Source: Streptomyces sp. NBC_00236
GTDB taxonomy: Bacteria; Actinomycetota; Actinomycetes; Streptomycetales; Streptomycetaceae
Direction: 5' to 3'
Length of the DNA stretch: 64,000 nt
NCBI RefSeq assembly: GCF_036195045.1
Contig: NZ_CP108100.1
Location: forward strand, 6,386,001 to 6,450,000
Shown: positions 1 through 9,228 of the stretch, in pieces
How positions within the stretch are numbered: position 1 is the first letter of the stretch
Layout of the letters: every line of letters begins with the position of its first letter
Made by a program: the position numbers and the translations under genes
Notes under the pieces: model-generated
Seen by the model: the letters and a program-made list of their open reading frames with translations, nothing else
Databases searched by the model: none
What the model was told of the DNA's origin: nothing

Positions 1-2
1 TC

Positions 3-2048
3 GTGACGGCCACCCCGGTGAACGCCATTCCGCAGCGGCTGCGACTGCTCGGCGCCAAGCTGGGAATCATCGATCCGGTGTACGACCCCGAGGCGCTGGA
101 CGAGGACGACGACGAGCGGTACGACGAGCAGTGGCGCGAGTCGCTGCCGGCCCGTTCACGCCGCTCGTCGGCCCGCCGCTCCGAGACGCCCGAGGAGTAC
201 GACCCGGACCGGGCGGAGACCGACGCGCTCTCCAAGCGCCGCAGGCCGCGCAGGCCCTCCGTGCAGCCGGCCATGAACCGCACCATGGACGCCGTGGACG
301 TCGCCGCCGCCGCGGCTGCCGCACTCGACGGGGCGGTGCTCAACGGCATGCCGCCGTCGCCGGTCGTCGCCGACCTCACCCAGGGCGTCTCGGTGGACCG
401 CGAGCGCGCGGGCACGCCGGTGCCCGGCGCCAGGGAGGCGGAGCCGGGCCGGAGGCCGGGGGAGAGGTCCGGCTCGCCCGCCGGGGGCGTGCCCGACCTG
501 ACGAAGCCGGTACCCGACCGCTCGGAGTCGCAGCCGCTGCCGCCCCGCGCGGAGCAGCTCCAGCTCTCGGGCGACATCACCTACTCGCTGCCCTCCCTCG
601 ACCTGCTGGAGCGCGGCGGCCCGGGCAAGACCCGCAGCGCCGCCAACGACGCGATCGTCGCGTCACTGACCAACGTCTTCACCGAGTTCAAGGTGGACGC
701 CGCCGTCACCGGGTTCACCCGCGGTCCCACGGTCACGCGGTACGAGGTGGAGCTCGGGCCCGCCGTGAAGGTGGAGCGGATCACCGCGCTCGCCAAGAAC
801 ATCGCGTACGCCGTCGCCAGTCCGGACGTCCGGATCATCTCCCCGATCCCGGGGAAGTCGGCCGTCGGCATCGAGATCCCCAACTCCGACCGGGAGATGG
901 TCAACCTCGGTGACGTGCTGCGGCTCGCGGACGCGGCGGAGGACGACCACCCGATGCTGGTCGCACTCGGCAAGAACGTCGAGGGCGGTTACGAGATGGC
1001 CAATCTCGCGAAGATGCCGCACGTCCTGGTGGCCGGTGCCACCGGTTCCGGTAAGTCCTCCTGCATCAACTGCCTGATCACCTCGGTGATGATAAGGGCG
1101 ACTCCGGAGGACGTCCGGATGGTGCTGGTCGACCCCAAGCGCGTGGAGCTGACCGCCTACGAGGGCATTCCGCACCTGATCACGCCGATCATCACCAATC
1201 CCAAGAAGGCGGCCGAGGCGCTCCAGTGGGTCGTGCGCGAGATGGACCTGCGCTACGACGACCTCGCCGCGTTCGGCTACCGGCACATCGACGACTTCAA
1301 CCACGCGGTGCGCACCGGCAAGCTCAAGACGCCGGAGGGCAGCGAGCGGGAGCTGTCGCCGTACCCGTACCTGCTGGTGATCGTCGACGAGCTGGCCGAC
1401 CTCATGATGGTGGCCCCCCGCGACGTCGAGGACTCGATCGTCCGCATCACCCAGCTGGCCCGCGCGGCCGGAATCCATCTGGTGCTCGCCACCCAGCGTC
1501 CCTCGGTGGACGTCGTCACCGGTCTGATCAAGGCGAACGTGCCCTCCCGGCTCGCCTTCGCCACCTCGTCGCTGGCCGACAGCCGCGTCATCCTCGACCA
1601 GCCCGGAGCCGAAAAGCTCATCGGAAAGGGTGACGGACTGTTCCTGCCGATGGGGGCGAACAAGCCGACCCGCATGCAGGGCGCCTTCGTCACCGAGGAC
1701 GAGGTCGCGGCGGTCGTGCAGCACTGCAAGGACCAGATGGCCCCCGTCTTCCGGGACGACGTGGTGGTCGGGACGAAGCAGAAGAAGGAGATCGACGAGG
1801 ACATCGGCGACGATCTGGATCTGCTGTGCCAGGCCGCTGAGCTGGTCGTCTCCACTCAGTTCGGGTCCACCTCGATGCTCCAGCGCAAGCTGCGGGTGGG
1901 GTTCGCGAAGGCCGGACGGCTGATGGACCTGATGGAGTCGCGCAACATCGTCGGCCCGAGCGAGGGCTCCAAGGCGCGCGATGTCATGGTGAAACCGGAC
2001 GAACTCGACGGGGTGTTGGCACTGATCCGTGGGGAAACCGGTTCGTAA
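3..2048 (+). CDS. ftsK: DNA translocase FtsK/SpoIIIE, C-terminal part (gene cut by window edge)
   Basis: This is the motor part of the septal DNA pump that clears chromosomes from the division or sporulation septum. The visible 681 residues start with an acidic, Arg/Pro-rich linker (about 1-190). The RecA-like motor follows, with Walker [10 protein letters not shown] near residue 345 and Walker [14 protein letters not shown] near 458-470. A C-terminal gamma winged-helix domain lies at about 600-665 ([18 protein letters not shown]). FtsK proteins normally begin with membrane helices, and none are seen here, so the true start lies upstream of the window. The GTG at base 3 is just the first start codon in the frame. 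Stop TAA is at 2046-2048. Confidence 0.95.
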   Translation: MTATPVNAIPQRLRLLGAKLGIIDPVYDPEALDEDDDERYDEQWRESLPARSRRSSARRSETPEEYDPDRAETDALSKRRRPRRPSVQPAMNRTMDAVDVAAAAAAALDGAVLNGMPPSPVVADLTQGVSVDRERAGTPVPGAREAEPGRRPGERSGSPAGGVPDLTKPVPDRSESQPLPPRAEQLQLSGDITYSLPSLDLLERGGPGKTRSAANDAIVASLTNVFTEFKVDAAVTGFTRGPTVTRYEVELGPAVKVERITALAKNIAYAVASPDVRIISPIPGKSAVGIEIPNSDREMVNLGDVLRLADAAEDDHPMLVALGKNVEGGYEMANLAKMPHVLVAGATGSGKSSCINCLITSVMIRATPEDVRMVLVDPKRVELTAYEGIPHLITPIITNPKKAAEALQWVVREMDLRYDDLAAFGYRHIDDFNHAVRTGKLKTPEGSERELSPYPYLLVIVDELADLMMVAPRDVEDSIVRITQLARAAGIHLVLATQRPSVDVVTGLIKANVPSRLAFATSSLADSRVILDQPGAEKLIGKGDGLFLPMGANKPTRMQGAFVTEDEVAAVVQHCKDQMAPVFRDDVVVGTKQKKEIDEDIGDDLDLLCQAAELVVSTQFGSTSMLQRKLRVGFAKAGRLMDLMESRNIVGPSEGSKARDVMVKPDELDGVLALIRGETGS

Positions 2049-2252
2049 GGGTTTTGCGGGCAACCGTTTCGCCGGGCCGTACGTCAAGTTGAAGGGAGGG
2101 ACAGCATGATGTTTCCTCCCGGGGCGGTCCGGCGAATCCGACTCTGTTCGAATCTGATGGCGTACAAAGTCCTCCCTCCCGGTTGCCCCACCCTTTCGTA
2201 CCCCCCCTAGACTGAACACCCAGCAGGTGGCTCACGCTCGAAAGGCGCCCCC

Positions 2253-3053
2253 GTGTCCATCGGCAACTCCCCCGAAGACGACCGGCCTTCGATCGGTCGA
2301 GTGCTTCAGCAGGCTCGCATCGCCGCAGGTCTCACGGTCGAAGAGGTCAGCACGTCCACCCGGGTGCGCATCCCCATCGTGCACGCGATCGAGGAGGACG
2401 ACTTCTCCCGCTGCGGCGGCGACGTGTACGCCCGCGGCCATATCCGAACGCTCGCACGTGCCGTAGGCACCGAACCGGAACCGCTGGTTTCGCAGTACGA
2501 CGCCGAGCACGGCGGCCGTCCCGCGCCCACGCCCGCGGCCCCGCTGTTCGAGGCCGAGCGGATCCGTTCCGAACCCCGGCGGCCCAACTGGACCGCGGCC
2601 ATGGTCGCGGCCATCGTGGCCGTCGTCGGATTCGTCGGCTTCACCTTCTTCAAGGGCGGTGACGAGCCCTCGACCGCCGGCCAGGTCGCCGAAGGCCCGA
2701 CATCCGACAAGATCACCCCCAAACCGGCCTCCAGCAAGCCCGTCGACCCCAAGCCGGCCCCCTCGGACAGTGCCATCGCGGCAGCGCCCCAGGACAAGGT
2801 GACGGTCAAGCTCAGTGCGAGCCAGGGCAAGAGCTGGATCTCCGCCAAGGACCACAACGGCCGGTCCCTCTTCGACGGAACCCTCCAGCAGGGCGAGACG
2901 AAGACCTTCCAGGACAAGGAGCGGGTCGACCTCGTCCTCGGCGACGCCGGTTCGATCGAACTCTTCGTCAACGGCAAGAAGGTCGAGGACCAGTTCCAGC
3001 CCGGACAGGTCGAGCGGCTCTCCTACACCAAGGGCGACCCCGAGGTCGGCTGA
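2253..3053 (+). CDS. RodZ-like helix-turn-helix membrane protein
   Basis: A 266-residue protein with an N-terminal Cro/XRE-like HTH (about residues 15-75, with GRVLQQARIAAGLTVEEVS). A charged linker follows, then one membrane segment at about 113-133 (MVAAIVAVVGFVGFTFF), a Pro/Lys-rich stalk and an extracytoplasmic beta-type domain (about 175-260). This is the RodZ architecture: cytoplasmic HTH, single span, outer domain. RodZ organises the MreB cytoskeleton. In Streptomyces the role of this homologue is not something I can state. The GTG start lies 204 bases after ftsK. A TAGACT hexamer at 2208-2213 could be its -10 element. A strong terminator follows the gene. Confidence 0.85.
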   Translation: MSIGNSPEDDRPSIGRVLQQARIAAGLTVEEVSTSTRVRIPIVHAIEEDDFSRCGGDVYARGHIRTLARAVGTEPEPLVSQYDAEHGGRPAPTPAAPLFEAERIRSEPRRPNWTAAMVAAIVAVVGFVGFTFFKGGDEPSTAGQVAEGPTSDKITPKPASSKPVDPKPAPSDSAIAAAPQDKVTVKLSASQGKSWISAKDHNGRSLFDGTLQQGETKTFQDKERVDLVLGDAGSIELFVNGKKVEDQFQPGQVERLSYTKGDPEVG

Positions 3054-3075
3054 CCCCGGATCCGGCAGTTCACAG

Positions 3076-3115
3076 GGCGGCGGGCGCCCGGCCATCGTGC
3101 CGGGCGCCCGCCGCC
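3076..3115 (+). terminator. Rho-independent terminator after rodZ-like gene
   Basis: A perfect 17-bp inverted repeat (arms 3076-3092 and 3099-3115, loop CATCGT) starts 22 bases after the stop codon and is followed by TTTGT. It separates the rodZ-like gene from rimO. Confidence 0.8.
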
Positions 3116-3185
3116 TTTGTCACTCCCTGTAACGGTCGAACCCTGCACGGCGGGGCCAGTGCCGGGACAAAGTAGTCTTGAGCCC

Positions 3186-4664
3186 ATGCCCGAACGCCGT
3201 ACCGTCGCCCTTGTCACTCTTGGCTGCGCCCGTAACGAGGTGGACTCGGAGGAGCTCGCAGGCCGCTTGGCAGCGGACGGCTGGGAGCTCGTCGAGGATG
3301 CCTCCGATGCCGATGTCGCCGTCGTCAACACCTGTGGATTCGTCGAGGCCGCCAAGAAGGACTCCGTCGATGCCCTGCTCGAAGCCAATGATCTGAAGGA
3401 CCACGGCCGGACCCAGGCCGTCGTCGCCGTCGGCTGCATGGCCGAGCGCTACGGCAAGGACCTCGCCGAGGCCCTGCCGGAGGCGGACGGAGTCCTCGGA
3501 TTCGACGACTACGCAGACATCTCCGACCGCCTCCAGACCATCCTCAACGGCGGCATCCACGCCTCCCACACCCCGCGCGACCGCCGCAAGCTGCTGCCCA
3601 TCAGCCCGGCAGACCGCCAGGACGCAGCCGTGGCCCTGCCCGGCCACGCCCAGGAGGCCACGCCGCCGCCCGCCGACCTCCCGGACGGCGTCGCGCCGGT
3701 CTCCGGTCCCCGGGCGCCCCTGCGCCGACGGCTGGGCACCAGCCCCGTCGCCTCCGTGAAGCTGGCCTCGGGCTGCGACCGCCGCTGCTCCTTCTGCGCC
3801 ATCCCGTCCTTCCGCGGCTCCTTCATCTCGCGGCGGCCCTCGGACGTCCTGGGCGAGACGCGCTGGCTGGCGGAGCAGGGTGTGAAGGAGGTCATGCTGG
3901 TCTCCGAGAACAACACCTCGTACGGCAAGGACCTGGGCGACATCCGCCTCCTGGAGACACTGCTTCCGGAGCTCGCGGACGTCGAGGGGATCGAGCGCAT
4001 CCGGGTCAGCTATCTGCAGCCCGCCGAGATGCGGCCCGGTCTGATCGACGTCCTGACGTCCACGCCGAAGGTCGCGCCCTACTTCGACCTGTCCTTCCAG
4101 CACTCGGCCCCCGGCGTGCTGCGCGCGATGCGGCGCTTCGGTGACACCGACAGCTTCCTGGAGCTCCTGCACACCATCCGGAGCAAGGCACCGCAGGCCG
4201 GTGCCCGCTCCAACTTCATCGTGGGCTTCCCCGGGGAGACCGAGGCGGACCTGGCTGAGCTGGAACGGTTCCTCACCGGCGCCCGCCTCGACGCCATCGG
4301 CGTCTTCGGCTACTCCGACGAGGACGGTACGGAGGCGGTCGGCTACGAGAACAAGCTGGACGCCGACACGATCGCCGAGCGCCTGGCGCACATCTCGCAG
4401 CTGGCCGAGGAGCTGACCTCGCAGCGGGCCGAGGAGCGCCTCGGCGAGTCGCTCCAGGTGCTGGTCGAGTCGGTCGAGCCCACCGAGGACGAGCCGCGTG
4501 CCGTGGGCCGAGCCGCCCACCAGGCGCCCGAAACGGACGGACAGGTGCTCTTCACCGCACGCGAAGGACTTGTCCCGGGCCGTATGGTCGAGGCGAAGGT
4601 AGTGGGCACCGAAGGCGTGGACCTGGTGGCGGAGAGCTGTGAACTTGCGGAGGTAGCCAGATGA
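3186..4664 (+). CDS. rimO: Ribosomal protein S12 methylthiotransferase RimO
   Basis: A radical-SAM enzyme that methylthiolates the conserved aspartate of ribosomal protein S12. The N-terminal UPF0004 domain carries the auxiliary cluster cysteines in [17 protein letters not shown] and GCMAERY. The radical-SAM triad CxxxCxxC is in [17 protein letters not shown] (about residues 196-212), and a C-terminal TRAM-like domain follows. The 492-residue length from ATG 3186 suits the family. The frame is open further upstream to 3117, but the family begins close to this ATG. It overlaps pgsA by the ATGA at 4661-4664, so the two are translationally coupled. RimO rather than MiaB is called from [12 protein letters not shown] separate MiaB is encoded at 36.7 kb. 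Confidence 0.95.
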   Translation: MPERRTVALVTLGCARNEVDSEELAGRLAADGWELVEDASDADVAVVNTCGFVEAAKKDSVDALLEANDLKDHGRTQAVVAVGCMAERYGKDLAEALPEADGVLGFDDYADISDRLQTILNGGIHASHTPRDRRKLLPISPADRQDAAVALPGHAQEATPPPADLPDGVAPVSGPRAPLRRRLGTSPVASVKLASGCDRRCSFCAIPSFRGSFISRRPSDVLGETRWLAEQGVKEVMLVSENNTSYGKDLGDIRLLETLLPELADVEGIERIRVSYLQPAEMRPGLIDVLTSTPKVAPYFDLSFQHSAPGVLRAMRRFGDTDSFLELLHTIRSKAPQAGARSNFIVGFPGETEADLAELERFLTGARLDAIGVFGYSDEDGTEAVGYENKLDADTIAERLAHISQLAEELTSQRAEERLGESLQVLVESVEPTEDEPRAVGRAAHQAPETDGQVLFTAREGLVPGRMVEAKVVGTEGVDLVAESCELAEVAR

Positions 4665-5533
4665 CCGGAGTCCCGGCATCCGCGGCAGACGGTTCCGGCG
4701 CGACGCCGGCCCGCGGCGGAAAACTGGGTGCTGCGGCCGTCAATCAGGCCAGCCTGTGGAACATCGCCAATCTCCTCACCATGGCTCGGCTGGTCCTGGT
4801 CCCCGGGTTCGTCGTGCTGCTGCTTCACGACGGCGGATACGACCCGGCCTGGCGTTCCATCGCCTGGGCCGCGTTCGCCGTCGCGATGATCACCGATGTG
4901 TTCGACGGGCATCTGGCGCGTAAGTACAACCTGGTCACCGACTTCGGGAAGATCGCCGACCCGATCGCGGACAAGGCGATCATGGGCGCTGCGCTGATCT
5001 GCCTGTCCTATCTCGGGGACCTGCCCTGGTGGGTCACCGGCGTGATCCTCTTCCGGGAACTCGGCATCACGCTGATGCGGTTCTGGGTGATCCGCCACGG
5101 TGTGATTCCCGCCAGTCGCGGCGGGAAGATGAAGACGCTGGCCCAGGGGACCGCTGTCGGGATGTACGTCCTGGCGCTGACCGGTCCGCTGGCCACGCTG
5201 CGCTTCTGGGTGATGGCGGTGGCGGTCGTGCTGACGGTCGTCACCGGCCTGGACTACGTGCGCCAGGCCGTCGTGCTGCGGCGCCAGGGGCTCAGGGCGG
5301 AGAAGGCCGCCGCGGCCCAGGAGGCCGCCGAGAACGCCGAGGCGGCTCTGGAGAGCGCCAAGGACGACGGGCGGGCCACTCGCAAGGCCTCCCGGGGTGC
5401 CTCTCGCGACGCTTCTCCTCGCGATGCTCATGGCTCCTCCCACGGTGCCGAGACTGCCGGGGCCGCCTCCGACGGGCCCGGCGACCCGGAGCGGGTGTCC
5501 GGGAACCGGGGCGCCGCGGAGGCCGAGCGGTGA
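4661..5533 (+). CDS. pgsA: CDP-diacylglycerol--glycerol-3-phosphate 3-phosphatidyltransferase
   Basis: A membrane enzyme of phospholipid synthesis. It transfers the phosphatidyl group from CDP-diacylglycerol to glycerol-3-phosphate, the first committed step to phosphatidylglycerol and cardiolipin. The CDP-alcohol phosphotransferase signature D-G-x2-A-R-x8-G-x3-D-x3-D is complete in [20 protein letters not shown] and the residues after it (about 83-105). Several hydrophobic helices surround it. The last 80 residues are a hydrophilic Ala/Glu/Arg/Ser-rich tail absent from the core family. The start overlaps the rimO stop (ATGA) and the stop overlaps the cinA GTG start (GTGA). rimO-pgsA-cinA is therefore one coupled transcription unit. 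Confidence 0.93.
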   Translation: MTGVPASAADGSGATPARGGKLGAAAVNQASLWNIANLLTMARLVLVPGFVVLLLHDGGYDPAWRSIAWAAFAVAMITDVFDGHLARKYNLVTDFGKIADPIADKAIMGAALICLSYLGDLPWWVTGVILFRELGITLMRFWVIRHGVIPASRGGKMKTLAQGTAVGMYVLALTGPLATLRFWVMAVAVVLTVVTGLDYVRQAVVLRRQGLRAEKAAAAQEAAENAEAALESAKDDGRATRKASRGASRDASPRDAHGSSHGAETAGAASDGPGDPERVSGNRGAAEAER

Positions 5534-6039
5534 CAGCCGCGGCCCAGGTGCTGCGGCTGCTCGTGGGGCGGGGGGAGACCCTCGCCGTCGCCGAGTCACT
5601 CACCGGCGGCCTGGTCGCGGCGGAGCTGACGTCCGTACCCGGTGCCTCGCAGGCCTTCCGCGGGTCCGTGACGGCTTATGCGACCCCCCTCAAGAGTGAA
5701 GTCCTGGGCGTGGACGCGGAGCTTCTGGCGGCACGAGGGGCAGTGGACGCCGAGGTCGCGCGCCAGATGGCAGCAGGCGTACGCCGGGCGCTCGGTGCAG
5801 ACTGGGGAGCGGCGACGACCGGCGTAGCCGGTCCCGATACGCAGGACGGCCACCCGGTCGGAACGGTCTTCGTCGCAGTCTGCGGGCCCTTTGACGCCGG
5901 GAAAGTGACCGCGTTGCGGTTGAACGGCGGACGGGCGGACATCCGTAGGAAGAGCGTACGGAGCGTGCTCGAACTGCTCTCCGGCGAACTCGGCGGGTAC
6001 GCGAGCGCACAGGATACGGAACACAACGGGGGGAATTGA
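5530..6039 (+). CDS. cinA: CinA C-terminal domain protein (nicotinamide-nucleotide amidohydrolase type)
   Basis: A 169-residue stand-alone CinA/PncC domain. The family hydrolyses nicotinamide mononucleotide to nicotinate mononucleotide and ammonia. The typical opening AVAESLTGGLVAAELTSVPG, the SVTAYATPLKSEVLGV segment and the TTGVAGPDTQDGHPVGTVFV segment are all present. The GTG start at 5530 overlaps the pgsA stop. The frame is open far upstream inside pgsA but does not look coding there. The N-terminal MoCF-like domain of long CinA proteins is absent, as is usual in actinobacteria. In Streptomyces cinA is often found close to recA; here they are about 14 kb apart. Confidence 0.9.
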   Translation: MTAAAQVLRLLVGRGETLAVAESLTGGLVAAELTSVPGASQAFRGSVTAYATPLKSEVLGVDAELLAARGAVDAEVARQMAAGVRRALGADWGAATTGVAGPDTQDGHPVGTVFVAVCGPFDAGKVTALRLNGGRADIRRKSVRSVLELLSGELGGYASAQDTEHNGGN

Positions 6040-6148
6040 TGTTTGCAGCCCTGAGTGAACACGACATCGCTCCCCGCACGGCCGCAGCGCTAGGCGGTAC
6101 GGTGGGGCGTGAAGGATGCGGCTACGCGGTCCGAGGAGGGAGCCACCG

Positions 6149-6532
6149 ATGATTCTGCTCCGTCGCCTGCTTGGTGACGTGCTGCGTCGGCAGCGCCAGC
6201 GCCAAGGCCGTACTCTGCGCGAAGTCTCCTCGTCCGCCCGAGTTTCGCTCGGCTATCTCTCCGAGGTGGAGCGGGGGCAGAAGGAGGCATCCTCCGAACT
6301 GCTCTCCGCCATTTGCGACGCGCTTGATGTACGGATGTCCGAGCTCATGCGTGAAGTGAGCGATGAGCTGTCCCTGGCCGAACTGGCCGAGTCGGCAGCG
6401 GCCAGCGATCCGGTACCTGTACCGGTGCGCCCCATGCTCAATTCCGTCTCCGTTTCGTCGGTGACGGGTGTGCCGACGGGGCGGGTGACCATCAAGGCGC
6501 CTGCGGAAGCGGTGGATGTCGTCGCCGCTTGA
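6149..6532 (+). CDS. clgR: Transcriptional regulator ClgR (clp gene regulator), XRE family
   Basis: A 127-residue protein with one Cro/XRE HTH (about 10-70, including [20 protein letters not shown] and [20 protein letters not shown]). It matches ClgR, the actinobacterial activator of clpP/clpC and lon genes. The ATG at 6149 is chosen over an in-frame ATG at 6116 because GGAGGG lies at 6135-6140. The protein ends in VDVVAA. In Streptomyces the terminal Ala-Ala of ClgR is known to mark it for ClpP-dependent degradation, which gives feedback control. No clear ClgR operator was recognised in the 109 bases upstream. A terminator follows directly. Confidence 0.88.
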   Translation: MILLRRLLGDVLRRQRQRQGRTLREVSSSARVSLGYLSEVERGQKEASSELLSAICDALDVRMSELMREVSDELSLAELAESAAASDPVPVPVRPMLNSVSVSSVTGVPTGRVTIKAPAEAVDVVAA

Positions 6533-6557
6533 CCCGCTCGGTTCGGTGTGACGCCGG

Positions 6558-6593
6558 AGCCCCGGTCCTCCCCTCAGCGGGCGGACCGGGGCT
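6558..6593 (+). terminator. Terminator-like hairpin after clgR
   Basis: An 11-bp perfect stem AGCCCCGGTCC / GGACCGGGGCT (6558-6568 and 6583-6593) with a 14-base loop, 26 bases downstream of the clgR stop. Confidence 0.65.
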
Positions 6594-6831
6594 TCTGTGC
6601 GTCCGCGGGCCCGTGGACGGGGGTGTGACCGGGACGGCCCAGTGGCCTTCGGGCGGTCCGGGCCGGCCCGGACGACTGCCCGGTCCGGGGTGTTGGCGTG
6701 CTCCTTGCGGGCAGGCGCATCAATGAGAGCGGGGAATGAACGCTTCGAACATTTCCCCGGATGACCGTTTTGCTTCGTTTGTGCCATCGTGGTTGGTGCT
6801 GAACGGAACGGATATCAGATCGGAGACGTGC

Positions 6832-7302
6832 ATGTCTGTGGTGAAGAGCCCGCTGTCCGAGGCCGACCTCAAGTCCGTGGGTGAGGCTCTCCAGGGAGCC
6901 CTGGTGGACCTCGTCGATCTTTCTCTGGTGGCCAAGCAGGTCCACTGGAACGTGGTCGGGCCCCGCTTCAGGTCGGTTCACCTCCAGCTCGACGAGGTCG
7001 TCGACACCGCCCGTCAGCACTCCGACACGGTGGCCGAGCGGGCCTCCGCGGTGGGCGTCAATCCGGACGGGCGGTCGGGGACGATCGCCAGGACCACGGC
7101 CATCGATTCCGTGCCTGAGGGCTGGGTCAAGGACGTCGACGCCGTGCGGACGCTGGTGGACGCCCTGGGCATCGTGATCGGCCGGATGCGCGAGCGGATC
7201 GACGTGACGGGCGATCCCGACCCGGTCAGCCAGGACATTCTCATCGCGCTGACCGCGGACCTCGAGAAGCACGCGTGGATGTTCCAGGCGGAGAGCGCCT
7301 GA
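6832..7302 (+). CDS. dps: Dps-family ferritin-like DNA-protecting protein
   Basis: A 156-residue Dps/ferritin-like protein of the mini-ferritin class, which oxidises and stores iron and protects DNA under stress. The ferroxidase signature is visible as KQVHWNVVGPRFRSVHLQLD, with the VHWN histidine and the LxxD acidic residue, followed by the conserved SDTVAERASAVGVNPDG helix. The ATG at 6832 is preceded by GGAGAC. An in-frame ATG at 6736 would add 32 residues unlike the family. The 240 bases between the clgR terminator and this gene hold only its control region. Confidence 0.88.
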   Translation: MSVVKSPLSEADLKSVGEALQGALVDLVDLSLVAKQVHWNVVGPRFRSVHLQLDEVVDTARQHSDTVAERASAVGVNPDGRSGTIARTTAIDSVPEGWVKDVDAVRTLVDALGIVIGRMRERIDVTGDPDPVSQDILIALTADLEKHAWMFQAESA

Positions 7303-7408
7303 CCCGGTTCTCCGACCCGCTCGGCCGGTTGTCCGCCGGTCGGGCCCCATCTCAGCCGGTCTGCCCGGTATCGGGCGAAGGCCGGACCGCAAGACGCGAG
7401 GAGTTGCG

Positions 7409-7603
7409 ATGACTGACGAGAGCGCCAAGGACAAGATGGCCGGCAAGGCCAAGGAAGCCATGGGCAAGATGACCGGCAACAAGCGCATGGAGTCCGAGGG
7501 CAAGGCGGACCAGGCGAAGGGCAAGGCCAAGGGCGCCATGGGCGAGGCCAAGGAACGTGCTGAGGGCGTCAAGGACTCCCTGTCCCGCGACGACAAGAAC
7601 TGA
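7409..7603 (+). CDS. CsbD-family stress-response protein
   Basis: A 64-residue, very Lys/Ala/Glu-rich protein with the repeated KAKxAxGxMxGxxxxExxGKADQ pattern of the CsbD family. In Bacillus, CsbD is a general-stress protein controlled by sigma-B. Function is not known in detail. The ATG at 7409 has AGGAG a few bases upstream (GCGAGGAGTTGCG). It follows dps on the same strand and ends at a strong terminator, which suggests a small stress locus. Confidence 0.85.
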   Translation: MTDESAKDKMAGKAKEAMGKMTGNKRMESEGKADQAKGKAKGAMGEAKERAEGVKDSLSRDDKN

Positions 7604-7615
7604 GCGGAAGTGGCC

Positions 7616-7645
7616 GGAGCCCCCACCGGAAGCGGTGGGGGCTCC
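7616..7645 (+). terminator. Strong terminator hairpin after csbD-like gene
   Basis: A perfect 12-bp stem GGAGCCCCCACC / GGTGGGGGCTCC (7616-7627, 7634-7645) with a GGAAGC loop, 12 bases after the stop codon. Confidence 0.8.
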
Positions 7646-7916
7646 CCGCTGGAGGAAGGCATCCGGCGGGGAGGCCTGCGGCTCGCCGGCCGGTCGGGCG
7701 GGCGTGGTCGGCGGCGGCCGAGGGTGGGTGGCCGGTGGGATGTGACCGACCGGGCCAAAGGGGCGTGCGGATGCATGGTGCGCGCCTGTACTGCGCCGGT
7801 GTGCTCTCCCGCCGGGTGACCGGGCAGGGCTAGGGTCTTCCGTTCGGATCAGGGCGGGCCCACGAGCTCGGCACGTTCCGAACGACAGGCCCCGGGTTCG
7901 GCCGAAGGAGGCAGCC

Positions 7917-8426
7917 ATGGTGCGGCGATGGGTGCCGGCGCTCGTGCTCGGCGGTGTGTGGTGGTGGGCGGTGCTGCGGCTGGTGCTGGAGCCGGCGCAC
8001 GCGGGGCCCGTCGAGGGGGTGGTGGCGGCGGGTGGATGGGGGCTCAGCCTCCTGCCCGTACACGTGACCGAGACCGTCCGGCCGATGGGGATATTCGACG
8101 CGGGGAGCGGTCTGCTGCGGCGGTGTGCCGAAGGTGCGCGTGAGATGGTCCGGCACTGGCAGTCACTGATATCCGGCTCGTCGATACCCGGCTCGATGCC
8201 CGGCTCGATGCCCGGCCCGTCGTGGCGGGGGAGCGGCTGGACCCGGCTCCCTGCCGCCCTGTCCGGGGGGACCTCCGCCTGGTCTCGACGAACTTCTGCC
8301 CTGTTCGGACGGGCGAAGGGGCCTTGGCGGTGCGAGGGCCGCCGGTCCTGGTCCCTGGGCAGGGTGTGGCGCGCTACCAGGGCATGGCGACGCCGCCGTT
8401 CGGGCGGAGGATCTGACCGGTCATGA
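7917..8426 (+). CDS. Small uncharacterised protein with N-terminal membrane or signal segment
   Basis: I do not recognise this gene. The ATG is preceded by a strong AAGGAGG (7905-7911), the best argument that it is translated. Residues 1-28 form a hydrophobic, Trp-rich segment (VPALVLGGVWWWAVLRLVLE), and a short GSMPGSMPG repeat sits mid-protein. Codon bias is convincing up to about base 8230. The following Trp/Arg/Ser-rich tail is poorer, and the next frame is slightly better there, so the 3' end may be shifted by a frameshift near 8220-8270. The last 53 bases overlap the convergent SDR gene. Confidence 0.5.
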   Translation: MVRRWVPALVLGGVWWWAVLRLVLEPAHAGPVEGVVAAGGWGLSLLPVHVTETVRPMGIFDAGSGLLRRCAEGAREMVRHWQSLISGSSIPGSMPGSMPGPSWRGSGWTRLPAALSGGTSAWSRRTSALFGRAKGPWRCEGRRSWSLGRVWRATRAWRRRRSGGGSDRS

Positions 8427-9138
8427 AGGCCGACGCGTCCGAAGCCAGATGCAGCACCGTGTGGGCGACGTCGTCGGGCTCGCCGACCCTGCCCAGTGGG
8501 GAAATGCGGGCCATCGTGGCCTCGGCCCGGTGCTGCTGCTCCGCGTCGTGGCGGGCGGTCATGGGGGTGCGGATCCATCCGGGGGCGACCGCGTTGACCC
8601 GGATGCCGTGGGGTCCCAGCTCGGTGGCCAGGGTCTTGGTCAGCTGGACCACCGCGGCCTTCGCAGCGCTGTAGCAGAGCAGGCCCGGGCTCGCGGAGTC
8701 GACCGCCCCCGAGGCCATCGTGATCAGCGAGCCGGGCGAGGTGCGCGCCAGCATCGTGCGAGCCACCTCCTGGCAGGCGTAAAGAACACCCTTGAAGTTG
8801 ACCGAGAGCACACGGTCGAGGTCCTCGTCCGTGGTCTCCAGCACGCTGCTCGTATGCATGATTCCGGCGACGGCGGCCAGGATGTCCACTTCACCCGCGG
8901 CCGAGACGGCGGCCCGGACCTGGTTGCGGTCGGTGACATCCAGCGGATGGGTGTGGGCTTCGCCACCTGCGGAGTAGATCAGGCCGAGGGTCTCCAGGAG
9001 GCCCTTCTCGTCGAGATCGGCGCAGTGCACGGTGGCACCCGCCTCCGCCAGCAGGACGGCCGAGGCGCGGCCGATACCGCCGGCGGCGCCGGTGACGAAC
9101 GCGGAGCGGCCGGTGAGGTCGTACGCGGCGAGTGGCAT
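8374..9138 (-). CDS. SDR-family NAD(P)-dependent oxidoreductase
   Basis: A 254-residue classical short-chain dehydrogenase/reductase. The TGxxxGxG nucleotide motif is TGAAGGIG at residues 16-23. NAG-like segment AAVAGIM, catalytic Ser in SLITMASGAV and the YxxxK pair in CYSAAKAAV are present. It ends with the usual QILRPNGGVAMPW-type C-terminus. The substrate cannot be told. The ATG giving MPLAAYDLTG is chosen; a TTG 36 bases further upstream (9174) is possible but has no clear ribosome site. Convergent with, and slightly overlapping, the small gene at 7917. Confidence 0.88.
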   Translation of the reverse strand: MPLAAYDLTGRSAFVTGAAGGIGRASAVLLAEAGATVHCADLDEKGLLETLGLIYSAGGEAHTHPLDVTDRNQVRAAVSAAGEVDILAAVAGIMHTSSVLETTDEDLDRVLSVNFKGVLYACQEVARTMLARTSPGSLITMASGAVDSASPGLLCYSAAKAAVVQLTKTLATELGPHGIRVNAVAPGWIRTPMTARHDAEQQHRAEATMARISPLGRVGEPDDVAHTVLHLASDASAFMTGQILRPNGGVAMPW

Positions 9139-9228
9139 GACGGGACCGTACGGCGCTATCTGACGGATCGTCAACTATCGTGCGGTGGCTGACTGCCCGT
9201 CCGGGTCCTTCGTTTGGGCCAGGCCGGC

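Noticed and set aside
9139..9174. TTG start for the SDR gene giving 12 extra residues
   Set aside because: TTGACG here looks as much like a -35 element as a start codon, and the SDR fold begins naturally at the ATG at 9138.
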